Assembly: GCA_002368795.1 (NCBI GenBank)
Contig: DFFG01000025.1
Coordinates: 60,170 to 72,809 of the forward strand
Reading direction: 5' to 3'
Length of the DNA: 12,640 bases
Origin: Eubacterium sp. UBA3782
Lineage (GTDB): Bacteria > Bacillota > Clostridia > Lachnospirales > Lachnospiraceae
In this document: in pieces, positions 1-6,835 of the stretch
How positions within the stretch are numbered: position 1 is the first letter of the stretch
Layout of the letters: each line of letters opens with the position of its first letter
The notes under the pieces: model-generated
The model's input: the letters and a program-made list of their open reading frames with translations, nothing else
What the model was told of the DNA's origin: nothing
Databases searched by the model: none
Made by a program: the position numbers and the translations under genes

Positions 1-33
1 CGCGTAATGTCTTCCGGGGTCTTTTTTACATCC

Positions 34-1944
34 TTATCCCAGCGGGATCTCCACGACCTTTGCCATCTTTGTCAGGCATTCCTCGATCTGGGCGGAGATA
101 TCCTTCACCATCCGCTCCGAGATCTCCTCGTTCTTTTCCTGCTCCAGGTTCCGAAGGAATGCGGCTTCCACATCCGAGGTGATCCGTTCCAGGCGGTTCT
201 CAAAATACTTCCTGGGAAATGCCTTGCGCACCAGATTCGGGATATCTGCCTTCAGGAGTGCCTCCTGCATCCGGTCCATGCCAAGCAGCAGGACCATCAG
301 GGAAATGACAGCTCCTGCCATAACTCCCGGCAGGCCGTTGGCGATCAGGGCGATGCCGCTGCCTCCGCACAGGAGACCGATCAGGATGGAGATGATCGTG
401 TCGATCATCCAGGTGATCTCCTCCAGGGCGAAGACATTTTTGGTATCTACCCGGATATCGATCTCGGAAAGGGCCAGGTAGGAATTCAGGCTCAGGGCCT
501 TGTATGGTACATTATGATTCACACAGATCGGGACCGTATATTCCTCCAGCGCATAGGCCACCGGCTTCATCCATGCCGCCACCGGCTTTAGGAGCAGCTC
601 TCTTGCCTCATCTGTGCGCAGGAAAGCTTCGATCTCCTTTTCCAGCACCTCATCGATATCGCAGAGTTTCCGGATCTCTCCGCTTCTCCACCTTTCAATG
701 ACCGGCAGGCCGACCTTTTCCAGGATAGGCCCGGTCAGAGATTCCACTGCCCTCTTGTACAGATCATTGATATGCTCTGAGACGATCCGCTCTATGGTGG
801 AGGATTCCTTCAGATTGTCCAGCTCCCTGGTAAAGGCGCGCATCTCCTCATCGATATTCCCACACCAGGCGAGTCCCTTTGCCACAGAGTACTCCGGCTG
901 GAGCTCTGTGATCAGGACAGCATCCGGATAGACCTCTCTGCACCAGTCGGCGATCCTCGGCAAACGGGATACGCCGCCGGTCAGGAAGAGAAGCTCAGGA
1001 AGATCCTTGCCGATCGCCTTTTTTGTCTCGATCAGGCTCTTCCTGAATACCTCGGCAAAGGATTTGCCTTCCAGCTGCTTTGCGCCACGGTTCAGGATCC
1101 GGTCCGCGAGCTCTGCATCGATGCGGAGCGTGAGCCGGATCGGGGTATCATAAAAGATCTGTACCGTCTGGACACACTCATTTTCCTTCCAGTAAGCTTC
1201 ATCCGCAAAGTATTTTTCCTTCAGCCTGCGGCAGGCAAACTCGCAATAGCTCCGCCATGCCTCGCTCTCCCGAAACACTTCCCGGAGCGCCTTTTCATCG
1301 GGTGAAGCCTTCAGGTTCTCCTCCAGAAGGAGCTCGTCCATGATGCCTCCGCCCAGCACGACCTCTCCGGCCGTACGGAGTTCCACCTCCCTGCCGCCGC
1401 TGACGTAAGCAAAGTCTGTTGTGGATGAGCCGATATCTATGACCAGCACAGGATGGGAAAGAATATCATACCCGACCTGCAGGTGCTTGGACTGGCAGGC
1501 CGAGACCAACGCAGCCCGGGATTCCGACACGATCTTTGCCGGAGGATAGCCGATCCGCTCAAAGATCCTGCGATAGCGCTCTCTGGCCTCCTTGTTCCAC
1601 CCGGCCGGACATCCGATATAAAAGCAGCAGTCCTCGTTCTGCACAAGGTCGCCATTTACATAAAGCTCGCCCAGCACGCCGGAGGCGAACAGCCGGATAT
1701 CTCTGTCTACCGCCTCATCCCGCAGAAAACGACTCTTGAACCGGATCTGCCGTTCTATGGCATCCGGAGCATAACACGCGCTCTCTCCGATCAGGATCTC
1801 CTGGCTGGCCAGCCGCGCGTAGGCCGTGATAAAGCTCTGGGAATCCCGGATCTTCAGGATCTGAGGAACCCCTCCCTCTGCCTTATTGTACACAGAGACC
1901 GCGCTTTCTGCGTCTCCCAGATCAAATCCAAAAAAACGTTCCAT
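34..1944 (-). CDS. Membrane-anchored Hsp70-like ATPase
   Basis: This 636-residue protein has the actin/Hsp70 ATPase fold in its N-terminal 360 residues. Visible motifs are phosphate-1 GFDLGDAES (6-14), ESRAAL (141-146, the EPxAAA position), phosphate-2 VIDIGSSTTDF (168-178) and the adenosine motif LTGGVSRLPR (321-330). It lacks the usual beta-sandwich peptide-binding domain. Instead a charged helical stretch (about 365-465) leads to a hydrophobic, glycine-rich hairpin of two probable membrane helices (about 512-533 and 536-555), then a charged, coiled-coil-like tail. The ATPase and tail are probably cytoplasmic. The start has AAGGAG 11 bases upstream, and the upstream membrane gene ends 23 bases away, so the two form an operon. 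DnaK itself is unlikely because the C-terminal half is wrong. The client and role are unknown; a membrane-linked chaperone or scaffold ATPase is my inference. Confidence 0.85.
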   Translation of the reverse strand: MERFFGFDLGDAESAVSVYNKAEGGVPQILKIRDSQSFITAYARLASQEILIGESACYAPDAIERQIRFKSRFLRDEAVDRDIRLFASGVLGELYVNGDLVQNEDCCFYIGCPAGWNKEARERYRRIFERIGYPPAKIVSESRAALVSACQSKHLQVGYDILSHPVLVIDIGSSTTDFAYVSGGREVELRTAGEVVLGGGIMDELLLEENLKASPDEKALREVFRESEAWRSYCEFACRRLKEKYFADEAYWKENECVQTVQIFYDTPIRLTLRIDAELADRILNRGAKQLEGKSFAEVFRKSLIETKKAIGKDLPELLFLTGGVSRLPRIADWCREVYPDAVLITELQPEYSVAKGLAWCGNIDEEMRAFTRELDNLKESSTIERIVSEHINDLYKRAVESLTGPILEKVGLPVIERWRSGEIRKLCDIDEVLEKEIEAFLRTDEARELLLKPVAAWMKPVAYALEEYTVPICVNHNVPYKALSLNSYLALSEIDIRVDTKNVFALEEITWMIDTIISILIGLLCGGSGIALIANGLPGVMAGAVISLMVLLLGMDRMQEALLKADIPNLVRKAFPRKYFENRLERITSDVEAAFLRNLEQEKNEEISERMVKDISAQIEECLTKMAKVVEIPLG

Positions 1945-1967
1945 ATCGCTTTTAGCTCCTTATCCTC

Positions 1968-2828
1968 TCAGATTCCTCCGGCTGCCATTCCCTTGACCAG
2001 GACAGAACCATTTCTCACCAGGGCCGGCCGAAGAGTCCCCGTCCGCTTGGAAGGCATCCGATAGAACCAGCGCTCATGCTCCTGGTCAAAATCGATGATC
2101 TCGATCTCCTTTTTATGCAGATAAAAGCGGACATCCGAGATGAGAGCCTTTGCGTCCGCCTCCTCCTTCCGGCTGTAGGCCGACTCGAGAATCCCGGAAA
2201 AAAGCTGGAGCTCCTCATCCGTCACACCGGTCCTTCCTGCAGCGGCAGCACTCAGAGTGTCCTCCTCCCTTCGGGACAGCTCATGAGCCTCGTCCAGGTT
2301 CCGGTCAATAACCGTCATGACCGCGGAAAGGCTCCGGTATATCTTCCCGGGATCCGGATATGCCTCCATATGCTGCTCCTTCCGCAAGGCCCTGGGTTTT
2401 CTCCTCCCAAAGGAGATACCGCCCAGAAAGAGAAGGACTCCGCCTGCTGCCAGACATCCGGCTGCTGCCCATCGGAGCGCCTCGCCCGCAAAGAAGATCA
2501 GGACCACCGCGATCACCAGGAGGCACAGTCCCGCCATAAAAGGAATTGCCCAACCGTTCCCCTTCCGGGCACGATCTTCCTCATCCACACGTTCAAACAG
2601 CCGGATATCTCCCACAGAATCGATCAGCGGTGCTGCAGCCCTCAGGGTCTGCAGAGACACAGCCGCCGTCCTTGCCATGTTTTCATCGTTGTTTTCCTCA
2701 TGAAAACGCAGGAGAAGTCTTCCGATCTCCTCTCCGCACACATCGGCAGCCCGATCCGTCGTCCCGGCCTGCGAAAGCCGGTCCATAAGCCGTTTTTTAT
2801 CATTTTCCAGAAGTTCTTTTGTTTTCAT
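1968..2828 (-). CDS. Two-helix membrane protein with GrpE-like C-terminal domain
   Basis: This 286-residue protein begins with a helical, charged cytoplasmic segment (1-90). Two adjacent membrane helices follow (about 93-114 and 118-139), then a soluble C-terminal domain (150-286). The end of that domain reads like GrpE: a long helix, then LHKKEIEIIDFD (237-248), an HERWF segment, and TLRPALV followed by GSVLVKG (265-280), resembling the RVLRPAMV beta-wing of GrpE. The in-frame ATG eight codons upstream (2852) is less likely, because AGGAGG sits 4 bases before the chosen ATG. It is the first gene of a two-gene operon with the Hsp70-like ATPase, which supports a nucleotide-exchange role. The GrpE relationship is inferred from short motifs and gene order; otherwise it is a membrane protein of unknown function. 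Confidence 0.75.
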   Translation of the reverse strand: MKTKELLENDKKRLMDRLSQAGTTDRAADVCGEEIGRLLLRFHEENNDENMARTAAVSLQTLRAAAPLIDSVGDIRLFERVDEEDRARKGNGWAIPFMAGLCLLVIAVVLIFFAGEALRWAAAGCLAAGGVLLFLGGISFGRRKPRALRKEQHMEAYPDPGKIYRSLSAVMTVIDRNLDEAHELSRREEDTLSAAAAGRTGVTDEELQLFSGILESAYSRKEEADAKALISDVRFYLHKKEIEIIDFDQEHERWFYRMPSKRTGTLRPALVRNGSVLVKGMAAGGI

Positions 2829-2832
2829 AAAG

Positions 2833-2838
2833 CCTCCT
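2833..2838 (-). promoter_or_regulatory. Ribosome binding site that fixes the start at 2828
   Basis: On the minus strand a perfect AGGAGG lies four bases before the ATG at 2828. The longer reading frame would begin at 2852 and run through this site, with no comparable site in front of it. Confidence 0.75.
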
Positions 2839-2870
2839 GTAAGGTCATGCACATCTTTCCTCTGCCTATA

Positions 2871-2879
2871 AGTATAGCA
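2871..2879 (-). promoter_or_regulatory. Extended -10 promoter for the membrane Hsp70/GrpE-like pair
   Basis: The minus strand reads TGC-TATACT: a 5/6 -10 box with the TGn extension. The -35 match is weak (CTGACC, 19-base spacing), as is usual for extended -10 promoters. Transcription would begin near 2864, about 36 bases before the ATG at 2828. The pair is therefore probably transcribed apart from amrS, although read-through is possible because no clear terminator separates them. Confidence 0.55.
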
Positions 2880-2900
2880 GAAGACAGCCCTCTGTGGTCA

Positions 2901-2940
2901 GATTTTGGCAGTTACGGTCAAAATCCCTGCGGCCAAAATC
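2901..2940. promoter_or_regulatory. 9-bp inverted repeat upstream of the pair's promoter
   Basis: GATTTTGGC (2901-2909) and GCCAAAATC (2932-2940) are perfect inverted repeats. A third related half, CAAAATC, lies at 2919-2925. The repeat lies about 20 bases upstream of the -10 box at 2871-2879, over the weak -35 position and beyond it, so it could be an operator or a weak 3' structure of amrS mRNA. No U-tract follows it in the amrS direction, which argues against a standard terminator. Confidence 0.4.
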
Positions 2941-2967
2941 AACACCGGTCCGCAAAGATACCGCTGC

Positions 2968-3822
2968 TCAGCAGTTTCCGGTATAAACATAGGCAAGCCT
3001 CTCCCTGGCGATATCTGCCAGATGATAAACCAGAGAAACATTTGTGGCCTCCCGGTCTGTCATATGGAAACGGGGAAAGAATCTGGAAATGTGAAGAGGG
3101 ATCTCTGTCCCCTTTTTCCCATTTGCATCCAATGACGCGATCCAGCTGACAAGCTCCCGCATCTCTTCCAGGGTATCGTTTTCTCCCGGAACGATCAGCG
3201 TCGTAAGCTCAACATGGCAGTGTCTTACCGCTTCCGTGATAAAATCCATGACCATCTGCCGGTCTCCCCGGAGCACCTCTTTGTAATAGCGGTCGGAAAA
3301 ACCTTTCAGATCGATATTCATGGCGTCTATATACGGGACCAGCTCCTCCAGGACCGGAAGGCTGGCCGTCCCGTTTGTCACCAGGACATTTTTCATGCCT
3401 TGCTCGTGCACCAGCTTCGCCGTATCCCGTACATATTCATATCCGATAAGGGGTTCGTTATACGTGAATGCCAGGCCGATATTTCCTCTTCCGCGGCACT
3501 GTTCTGCCATCTCTGCAAGCGTCTCCGGTGCCAGGTACTCTGCTCTATCCGACAGGCGATGCGCGTTCTCTGACCAGGTTATCTCATGGTTCTGACAAAA
3601 GGGACAGCGCAAATTACAGCCATAGCTCCCGACAGAAAGGATCATAGATCCGGGACAGAAACGGCGAAGCGGCTTTTTCTCGATCGGATCCAGGGCGAGT
3701 GCCGTGATGCGTCCATAGCCGGCGCTGACCACCCTTCCATCCCTGCAGGTCCTGGCTCCGCAAAATCCGGTCTCTCCTTCATTTATCCTGCAATGCCGGA
3801 AGCATATCTCACAAACAGCCAT
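2968..3822 (-). CDS. amrS: AmmeMemoRadiSam system radical SAM enzyme
   Basis: This 284-residue protein has the radical SAM cluster motif CNLRCPFC (C69, C73, C76; CxxxCxxC), which binds a 4Fe-4S cluster and S-adenosylmethionine. An N-terminal cysteine set (C4, C7, C11, C21, C26) fits the CEICFRHC...GFCG leader of this family and may bind another metal or cluster. Other family-like segments are FTYNEP (119-124), VTNGT (148-152) and the C-terminal YVYTGN. The start has GGAGAGG 4 bases upstream, overlapping the stop of the preceding gene. It lies 10 bases after the LigB/AMMECR1 fusion gene, the hallmark partner of this enzyme. The family resembles pyruvate formate-lyase activating enzymes, but its substrate is not established. 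Confidence 0.92.
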   Translation of the reverse strand: MAVCEICFRHCRINEGETGFCGARTCRDGRVVSAGYGRITALALDPIEKKPLRRFCPGSMILSVGSYGCNLRCPFCQNHEITWSENAHRLSDRAEYLAPETLAEMAEQCRGRGNIGLAFTYNEPLIGYEYVRDTAKLVHEQGMKNVLVTNGTASLPVLEELVPYIDAMNIDLKGFSDRYYKEVLRGDRQMVMDFITEAVRHCHVELTTLIVPGENDTLEEMRELVSWIASLDANGKKGTEIPLHISRFFPRFHMTDREATNVSLVYHLADIARERLAYVYTGNC

Positions 3823-3832
3823 TTTCCTCTCC

Positions 3833-5218
3833 TCAATGGTGACGGATCACTTCAAACCTCTGCAGGCTCTTCTTTTCATCATCGCGGATCCCTCCCTTGC
3901 GGGCAGCGATCCCGACCTGCTGCTCCGGCGTATCAACTCCGTCCAGGTCAGGCAGAAGAAGTCCGCGCTTCCTTCCGCTGGTTACGATCACGCCGTACCG
4001 CTTCACATCCAGCTCTGCTATGGAGCTTATCGGTTCCGGTTCGCCAAGTACATCCACACTGATCTCCAGGTACGGAAGCTCCTCCTCCGTAATTGGTGAA
4101 AATCTGGGGTCTCTCGATGCGGCACTGACAGCATTCTGCATGATCTCATGTGCGATATTGTCTGTCGCCGGCCCGATCGTCCCGATACAGCCGCGAAGCC
4201 TGTCGAATGCATGGATCGACACAAAGACACCGGCCTGCCGGTTCAGCATTTCCTGCGGCAGATCCTTCGGGAGAGAAGGCATTTTTCTGTTCCGGACATA
4301 CGCCTCTACCGTCGCATACGCGAGACGCACATAGGCATCTGCCAAAGCTCTTCCGCGCTCCACATCCTTATGTTTTTCCTCCAGATAGGACCGCAGGAAA
4401 AACCGTTCCTCATTTTTATCCCCGGGATAAAACGTGCATATGCCATATCCTACACCAGTCACGTCCTGGTGGGAGAGCTGCTCTGCCCGTACATTTAAGC
4501 CGTCAAAGGTCCCTGCCATGATGACAAAGGACCGATGGCCGCATTCCGCAGCTTTATCACAGAAGGTCTCGTCAAAATCAAACAGTTCTCCAAAGGCTCC
4601 CCGGCTGCAGACGTCCATAATGCGCCGGTCGTATTCCGGACCTTCCGGCGCAAACCCATAGGGACCATAGGACTGCAGCTTGTGGGAGAGGTCGCCGCTG
4701 GCGACAAACACCGCATTTCTGCCCAGTTCATCGATAGCCTGGCGGATGATCTGCCCCAGCTTATAGTGTTCCGTAAGCGGCAGTCCGGACAGGCCAAGCC
4801 GCACGATCCTGCCGCCCTGGTACTTTTTCCGTATGAACCATAAGGGCACCATCGTCCCGTGATCCAGACTGCTGTCTTTCTCCCCGAGCACGCCTGCAGG
4901 GAAAGCAGCCACATCTGCCAGATGGCAGATCCTTTGGACCAGTTCCGTGTCATACGCTTCGCGAAACCGGACCTGCGGAGCCCGGAATCTGCGGAAGGAT
5001 CCTTCCGCCCCGGCGCCGGGGGAAATATGAAAATAGTCGGAATACATCACCGCATGGGGGCTTGCGAAAATGATCGTATCCGGCCGAAGCGCAGCGATCT
5101 CATCCGCCACCCTTTCATATGCCCGGATCGTATCGCGTATCTGTTCCTCGTCACCTCTCCCGACATCCGGAATGATCATAGGGGGATGAGGCACCATAAA
5201 TCCTGCTGCAACCGACAT
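3833..5218 (-). CDS. amrA: LigB/Memo-AMMECR1 fusion, AmmeMemoRadiSam system protein A
   Basis: This 461-residue protein has two domains. Residues 1-265 resemble the LigB/Memo class III extradiol dioxygenase clan: PHPP (H11), ASPH (H55), DHGTMVPL (H120) and ASGDLSH (H179) are candidate metal or active-site histidines. Residues 285-461 form an AMMECR1 domain with LRGCIGT (341-347) and RDPRF (369-373). In other genomes these domains occur as separate proteins, so the fusion supports joint action. The start is set by AGGAGG six bases before the ATG, and amrS follows 10 bases after the stop. Whether the N-terminal domain is a true dioxygenase is unknown; its human relative MEMO1 is a metal-binding, redox-linked protein. 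No signal peptide or membrane helix is visible, so it is cytoplasmic. Confidence 0.92.
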   Translation of the reverse strand: MSVAAGFMVPHPPMIIPDVGRGDEEQIRDTIRAYERVADEIAALRPDTIIFASPHAVMYSDYFHISPGAGAEGSFRRFRAPQVRFREAYDTELVQRICHLADVAAFPAGVLGEKDSSLDHGTMVPLWFIRKKYQGGRIVRLGLSGLPLTEHYKLGQIIRQAIDELGRNAVFVASGDLSHKLQSYGPYGFAPEGPEYDRRIMDVCSRGAFGELFDFDETFCDKAAECGHRSFVIMAGTFDGLNVRAEQLSHQDVTGVGYGICTFYPGDKNEERFFLRSYLEEKHKDVERGRALADAYVRLAYATVEAYVRNRKMPSLPKDLPQEMLNRQAGVFVSIHAFDRLRGCIGTIGPATDNIAHEIMQNAVSAASRDPRFSPITEEELPYLEISVDVLGEPEPISSIAELDVKRYGVIVTSGRKRGLLLPDLDGVDTPEQQVGIAARKGGIRDDEKKSLQRFEVIRHH

Positions 5219-5244
5219 AGCCTGCCTCCTTTCAAGATAAACCT

Positions 5245-5272
5245 ATCATAGCATTAAATATATGAAAACAAA
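5245..5272 (-). promoter_or_regulatory. Probable promoter of the amrA-amrS operon
   Basis: The minus strand has a TATGAT -10 box (5245-5250), preceded at a 16-base spacing by TTTGTT (5267-5272) as a -35-like box. The predicted transcript would start near 5238, leaving a leader of about 20 bases that includes the AGGAGG site. Confidence 0.5.
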
Positions 5273-5301
5273 CGGAAATCACGGATTTTTTCTGAGAATT
5301 C

Positions 5302-5330
5302 TTTTAAATAAGACGCCGATTTGCTATGAT
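5302..5330 (+). promoter_or_regulatory. Probable promoter of the Ldh-family gene
   Basis: A TATGAT -10 box at 5325-5330 is preceded 17 bases upstream by TTTTAA (5302-5307), a weak -35 box. The leader would be about 68 bases. It contains a short hairpin, CTGGC/GCCAG, around a GGTTCGAA loop (about 5360-5377), before the AGGAGG at 5389-5394. Confidence 0.4.
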
Positions 5331-5404
5331 GGTTCTATAAACACAGCTTTTGCTCATGCCTGGCGGTTCGAAGCCAGAGGTTATTATAAGGAGGTGCTGT
5401 CTCT

Positions 5405-6514
5405 ATGGAAACGAGACCGTATGTATCGTGGGACCTGATCGGTGATTTTATGACTGCTGCCTTTAAGGCGGCCGGCCTTCCGGAGGAGGATGCGAAGATC
5501 TGCGCGGATGTGCTGATGGAGAGTGACCGCCGGGGCATTGAGAGCCACGGCACAAACCGGTTCAAACCCATCTATATCGACCGGATCAATGCAGGGATCC
5601 TGAACCCGGTCACCAATTATGAAGTCATCAAGGAAACCCCGACGACGATCGTGGCTGACGCACATGACGGCATGGGCATGGTGGCCAGCTATAAGATGAT
5701 GGAGAGCCTGATCGAGAAGGCGAAGCTCTATGGTCTCTCTGCCGGCGCCATCCGCAATTCTTCTCACTACGGTATTGCAGGCTACTGGGCGATGATGGCC
5801 TCTAAGGAAGGACTTCTTGGAATCACAGGCACCAACGCCCGGGCTTCCATCGCTCCGACCTTTGGTGTGGAAAACATGATGGGCACCAATCCCCTAACCT
5901 TTGCCTTCCCCACGGATGAGGACTTCCCCTTTGTCCTGGACTGCGCCACCTCCATCGTACAGCGCGGCCGGATCGAATACTATGCCAGAGAAGGCAGACC
6001 AACACCGGCCGGCACCGTAATCGCAAATGACGGTTCCGCCCTGACCGACAGCGCCTATATCCTAAAGGCTCTGACCGAGGGCACCGCTGCCCTGGCGCCC
6101 CTTGGCGGCATCGGCGAGGACCTGGCCGGCTATAAGGGCTACGGCTATGCTGCCGTGGTCGAGATCCTGTCGGCGGCTCTTGCAAACGGCCTCTTCATGA
6201 AGGATCTGACAAATAAGGATGAGAACGGTGAAAAGAGGCCCTACCACCTGGGACACTTCTTCATCGTCATAAATCCCGACTTCTTCCTGGGCGGCGACAC
6301 CTTCCGGAAGACCACCGGCGACATCCTCCGTGCGCTGCGGGCTTCAAAAAAGGCACCCGGCGAGACCCGGATCTATACAGCCGGCGAAAAGGAGTGGGAT
6401 GTCTGGCTGGAGCGGAAGGATAAAGGCGTGCCGATGGGTGCAGGCGTACAGAAAGACTTCATCGAGGTCCGCGACTTCTATCATCTGCCCTTCACCTTCC
6501 CGTTTGAGAAATAA
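5405..6514 (+). CDS. Ldh-family (malate/L-lactate/sulfolactate-type) dehydrogenase
   Basis: This 369-residue cytoplasmic enzyme belongs to the Ldh_2 (YlbC/AllD/ComC/YiaK) family of NAD(P)-dependent 2-hydroxyacid dehydrogenases, which is unrelated to the classical Rossmann LDH. Motifs are DRRGIESHG (41-49, with H48), NSSHYG (118-123, catalytic H121), MMGTNP (158-163, nucleotide binding), LDCATS (178-183) and GYKGYGYA (242-249). The length matches the family. The start has AGGAGG 10 bases upstream. It stands alone, divergent from amrA and convergent with a PfkB kinase. Family members act on malate, lactate, sulfolactate, ureidoglycolate or diketogulonate. Nothing in the sequence chooses between them, so the substrate is left open. 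Confidence 0.9.
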   Translation: METRPYVSWDLIGDFMTAAFKAAGLPEEDAKICADVLMESDRRGIESHGTNRFKPIYIDRINAGILNPVTNYEVIKETPTTIVADAHDGMGMVASYKMMESLIEKAKLYGLSAGAIRNSSHYGIAGYWAMMASKEGLLGITGTNARASIAPTFGVENMMGTNPLTFAFPTDEDFPFVLDCATSIVQRGRIEYYAREGRPTPAGTVIANDGSALTDSAYILKALTEGTAALAPLGGIGEDLAGYKGYGYAAVVEILSAALANGLFMKDLTNKDENGEKRPYHLGHFFIVINPDFFLGGDTFRKTTGDILRALRASKKAPGETRIYTAGEKEWDVWLERKDKGVPMGAGVQKDFIEVRDFYHLPFTFPFEK

Positions 6515-6682
6515 CGCCAGTTCCGGCGAGTGCACAGGAATTGTCGAGAAGCAGGACAGAATATGCGGATACACCGCGATCAAGGAGGCATTCATCCGAA
6601 CAATCTACAGGTCCGCAGGCCTTAAAAGCGTTCGCGTAATGCCTCCGTGGTCATGGGCTTTATCTGAAGAGACATAAAAATA

Positions 6683-6717
6683 AGGCTGATTCCCACGGTT
6701 TTGGTGAGGATCAGCCT
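6683..6717. terminator. Bidirectional terminator between convergent genes
   Basis: AGGCTGAT (6683-6690) pairs with ATCAGCCT (6710-6717), and the stem continues inward through a second CAC/GTG block around a short loop. It lies between the ends of the Ldh and kinase genes. On the plus strand it is followed by pyrimidine-rich repeats with TTTT runs; on the minus strand by TTATTTTTAT. It can therefore end transcripts from both sides. The 165 bases between the Ldh stop and this hairpin hold no gene that I can support. Confidence 0.75.
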
Positions 6718-6790
6718 ATTCTATTCTTTTCTATTCTATTCTTTTCTATTCTATTCTTTTCTATTCTATTCTTTTCTATTCTTTTCTTTC
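6716..6790. repeat. 15-bp tandem repeat, four perfect copies plus a decaying fifth
   Basis: The unit CTATTCTATTCTTTT occurs exactly at 6716-6730, 6731-6745, 6746-6760 and 6761-6775, then breaks down into CTATTCTTTTCTTTC. Each unit is built of CTATT and CTTTT pentamers. The array overlaps the right arm of the terminator hairpin and lies 46 bases beyond the stop codon of the kinase, so it falls in the kinase 3' untranslated region. Confidence 0.95.
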
Positions 6791-6835
6791 CTTCTCCGGT
6801 TTCATCCGTAACCAGATGTCACGGTCCTTCCCTTC

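Noticed and set aside
2076..3149. A 357-codon plus-strand frame crossing the membrane-protein gene, its promoter and the end of amrS.
   Set aside because: It spans two real minus-strand genes and the spacer between them, and its translation is low-complexity with no family signature.
5360..5377. GGTTCGAA inside a CTGGC/GCCAG stem, resembling the T-arm of a tRNA.
   Set aside because: The loop has 8 bases instead of 7, and no acceptor, D or anticodon arms can be found around it.
6515..6679. A possible small gene after the Ldh stop codon.
   Set aside because: The open frames here start inside the Ldh gene in another phase and show no ribosome site or family likeness.
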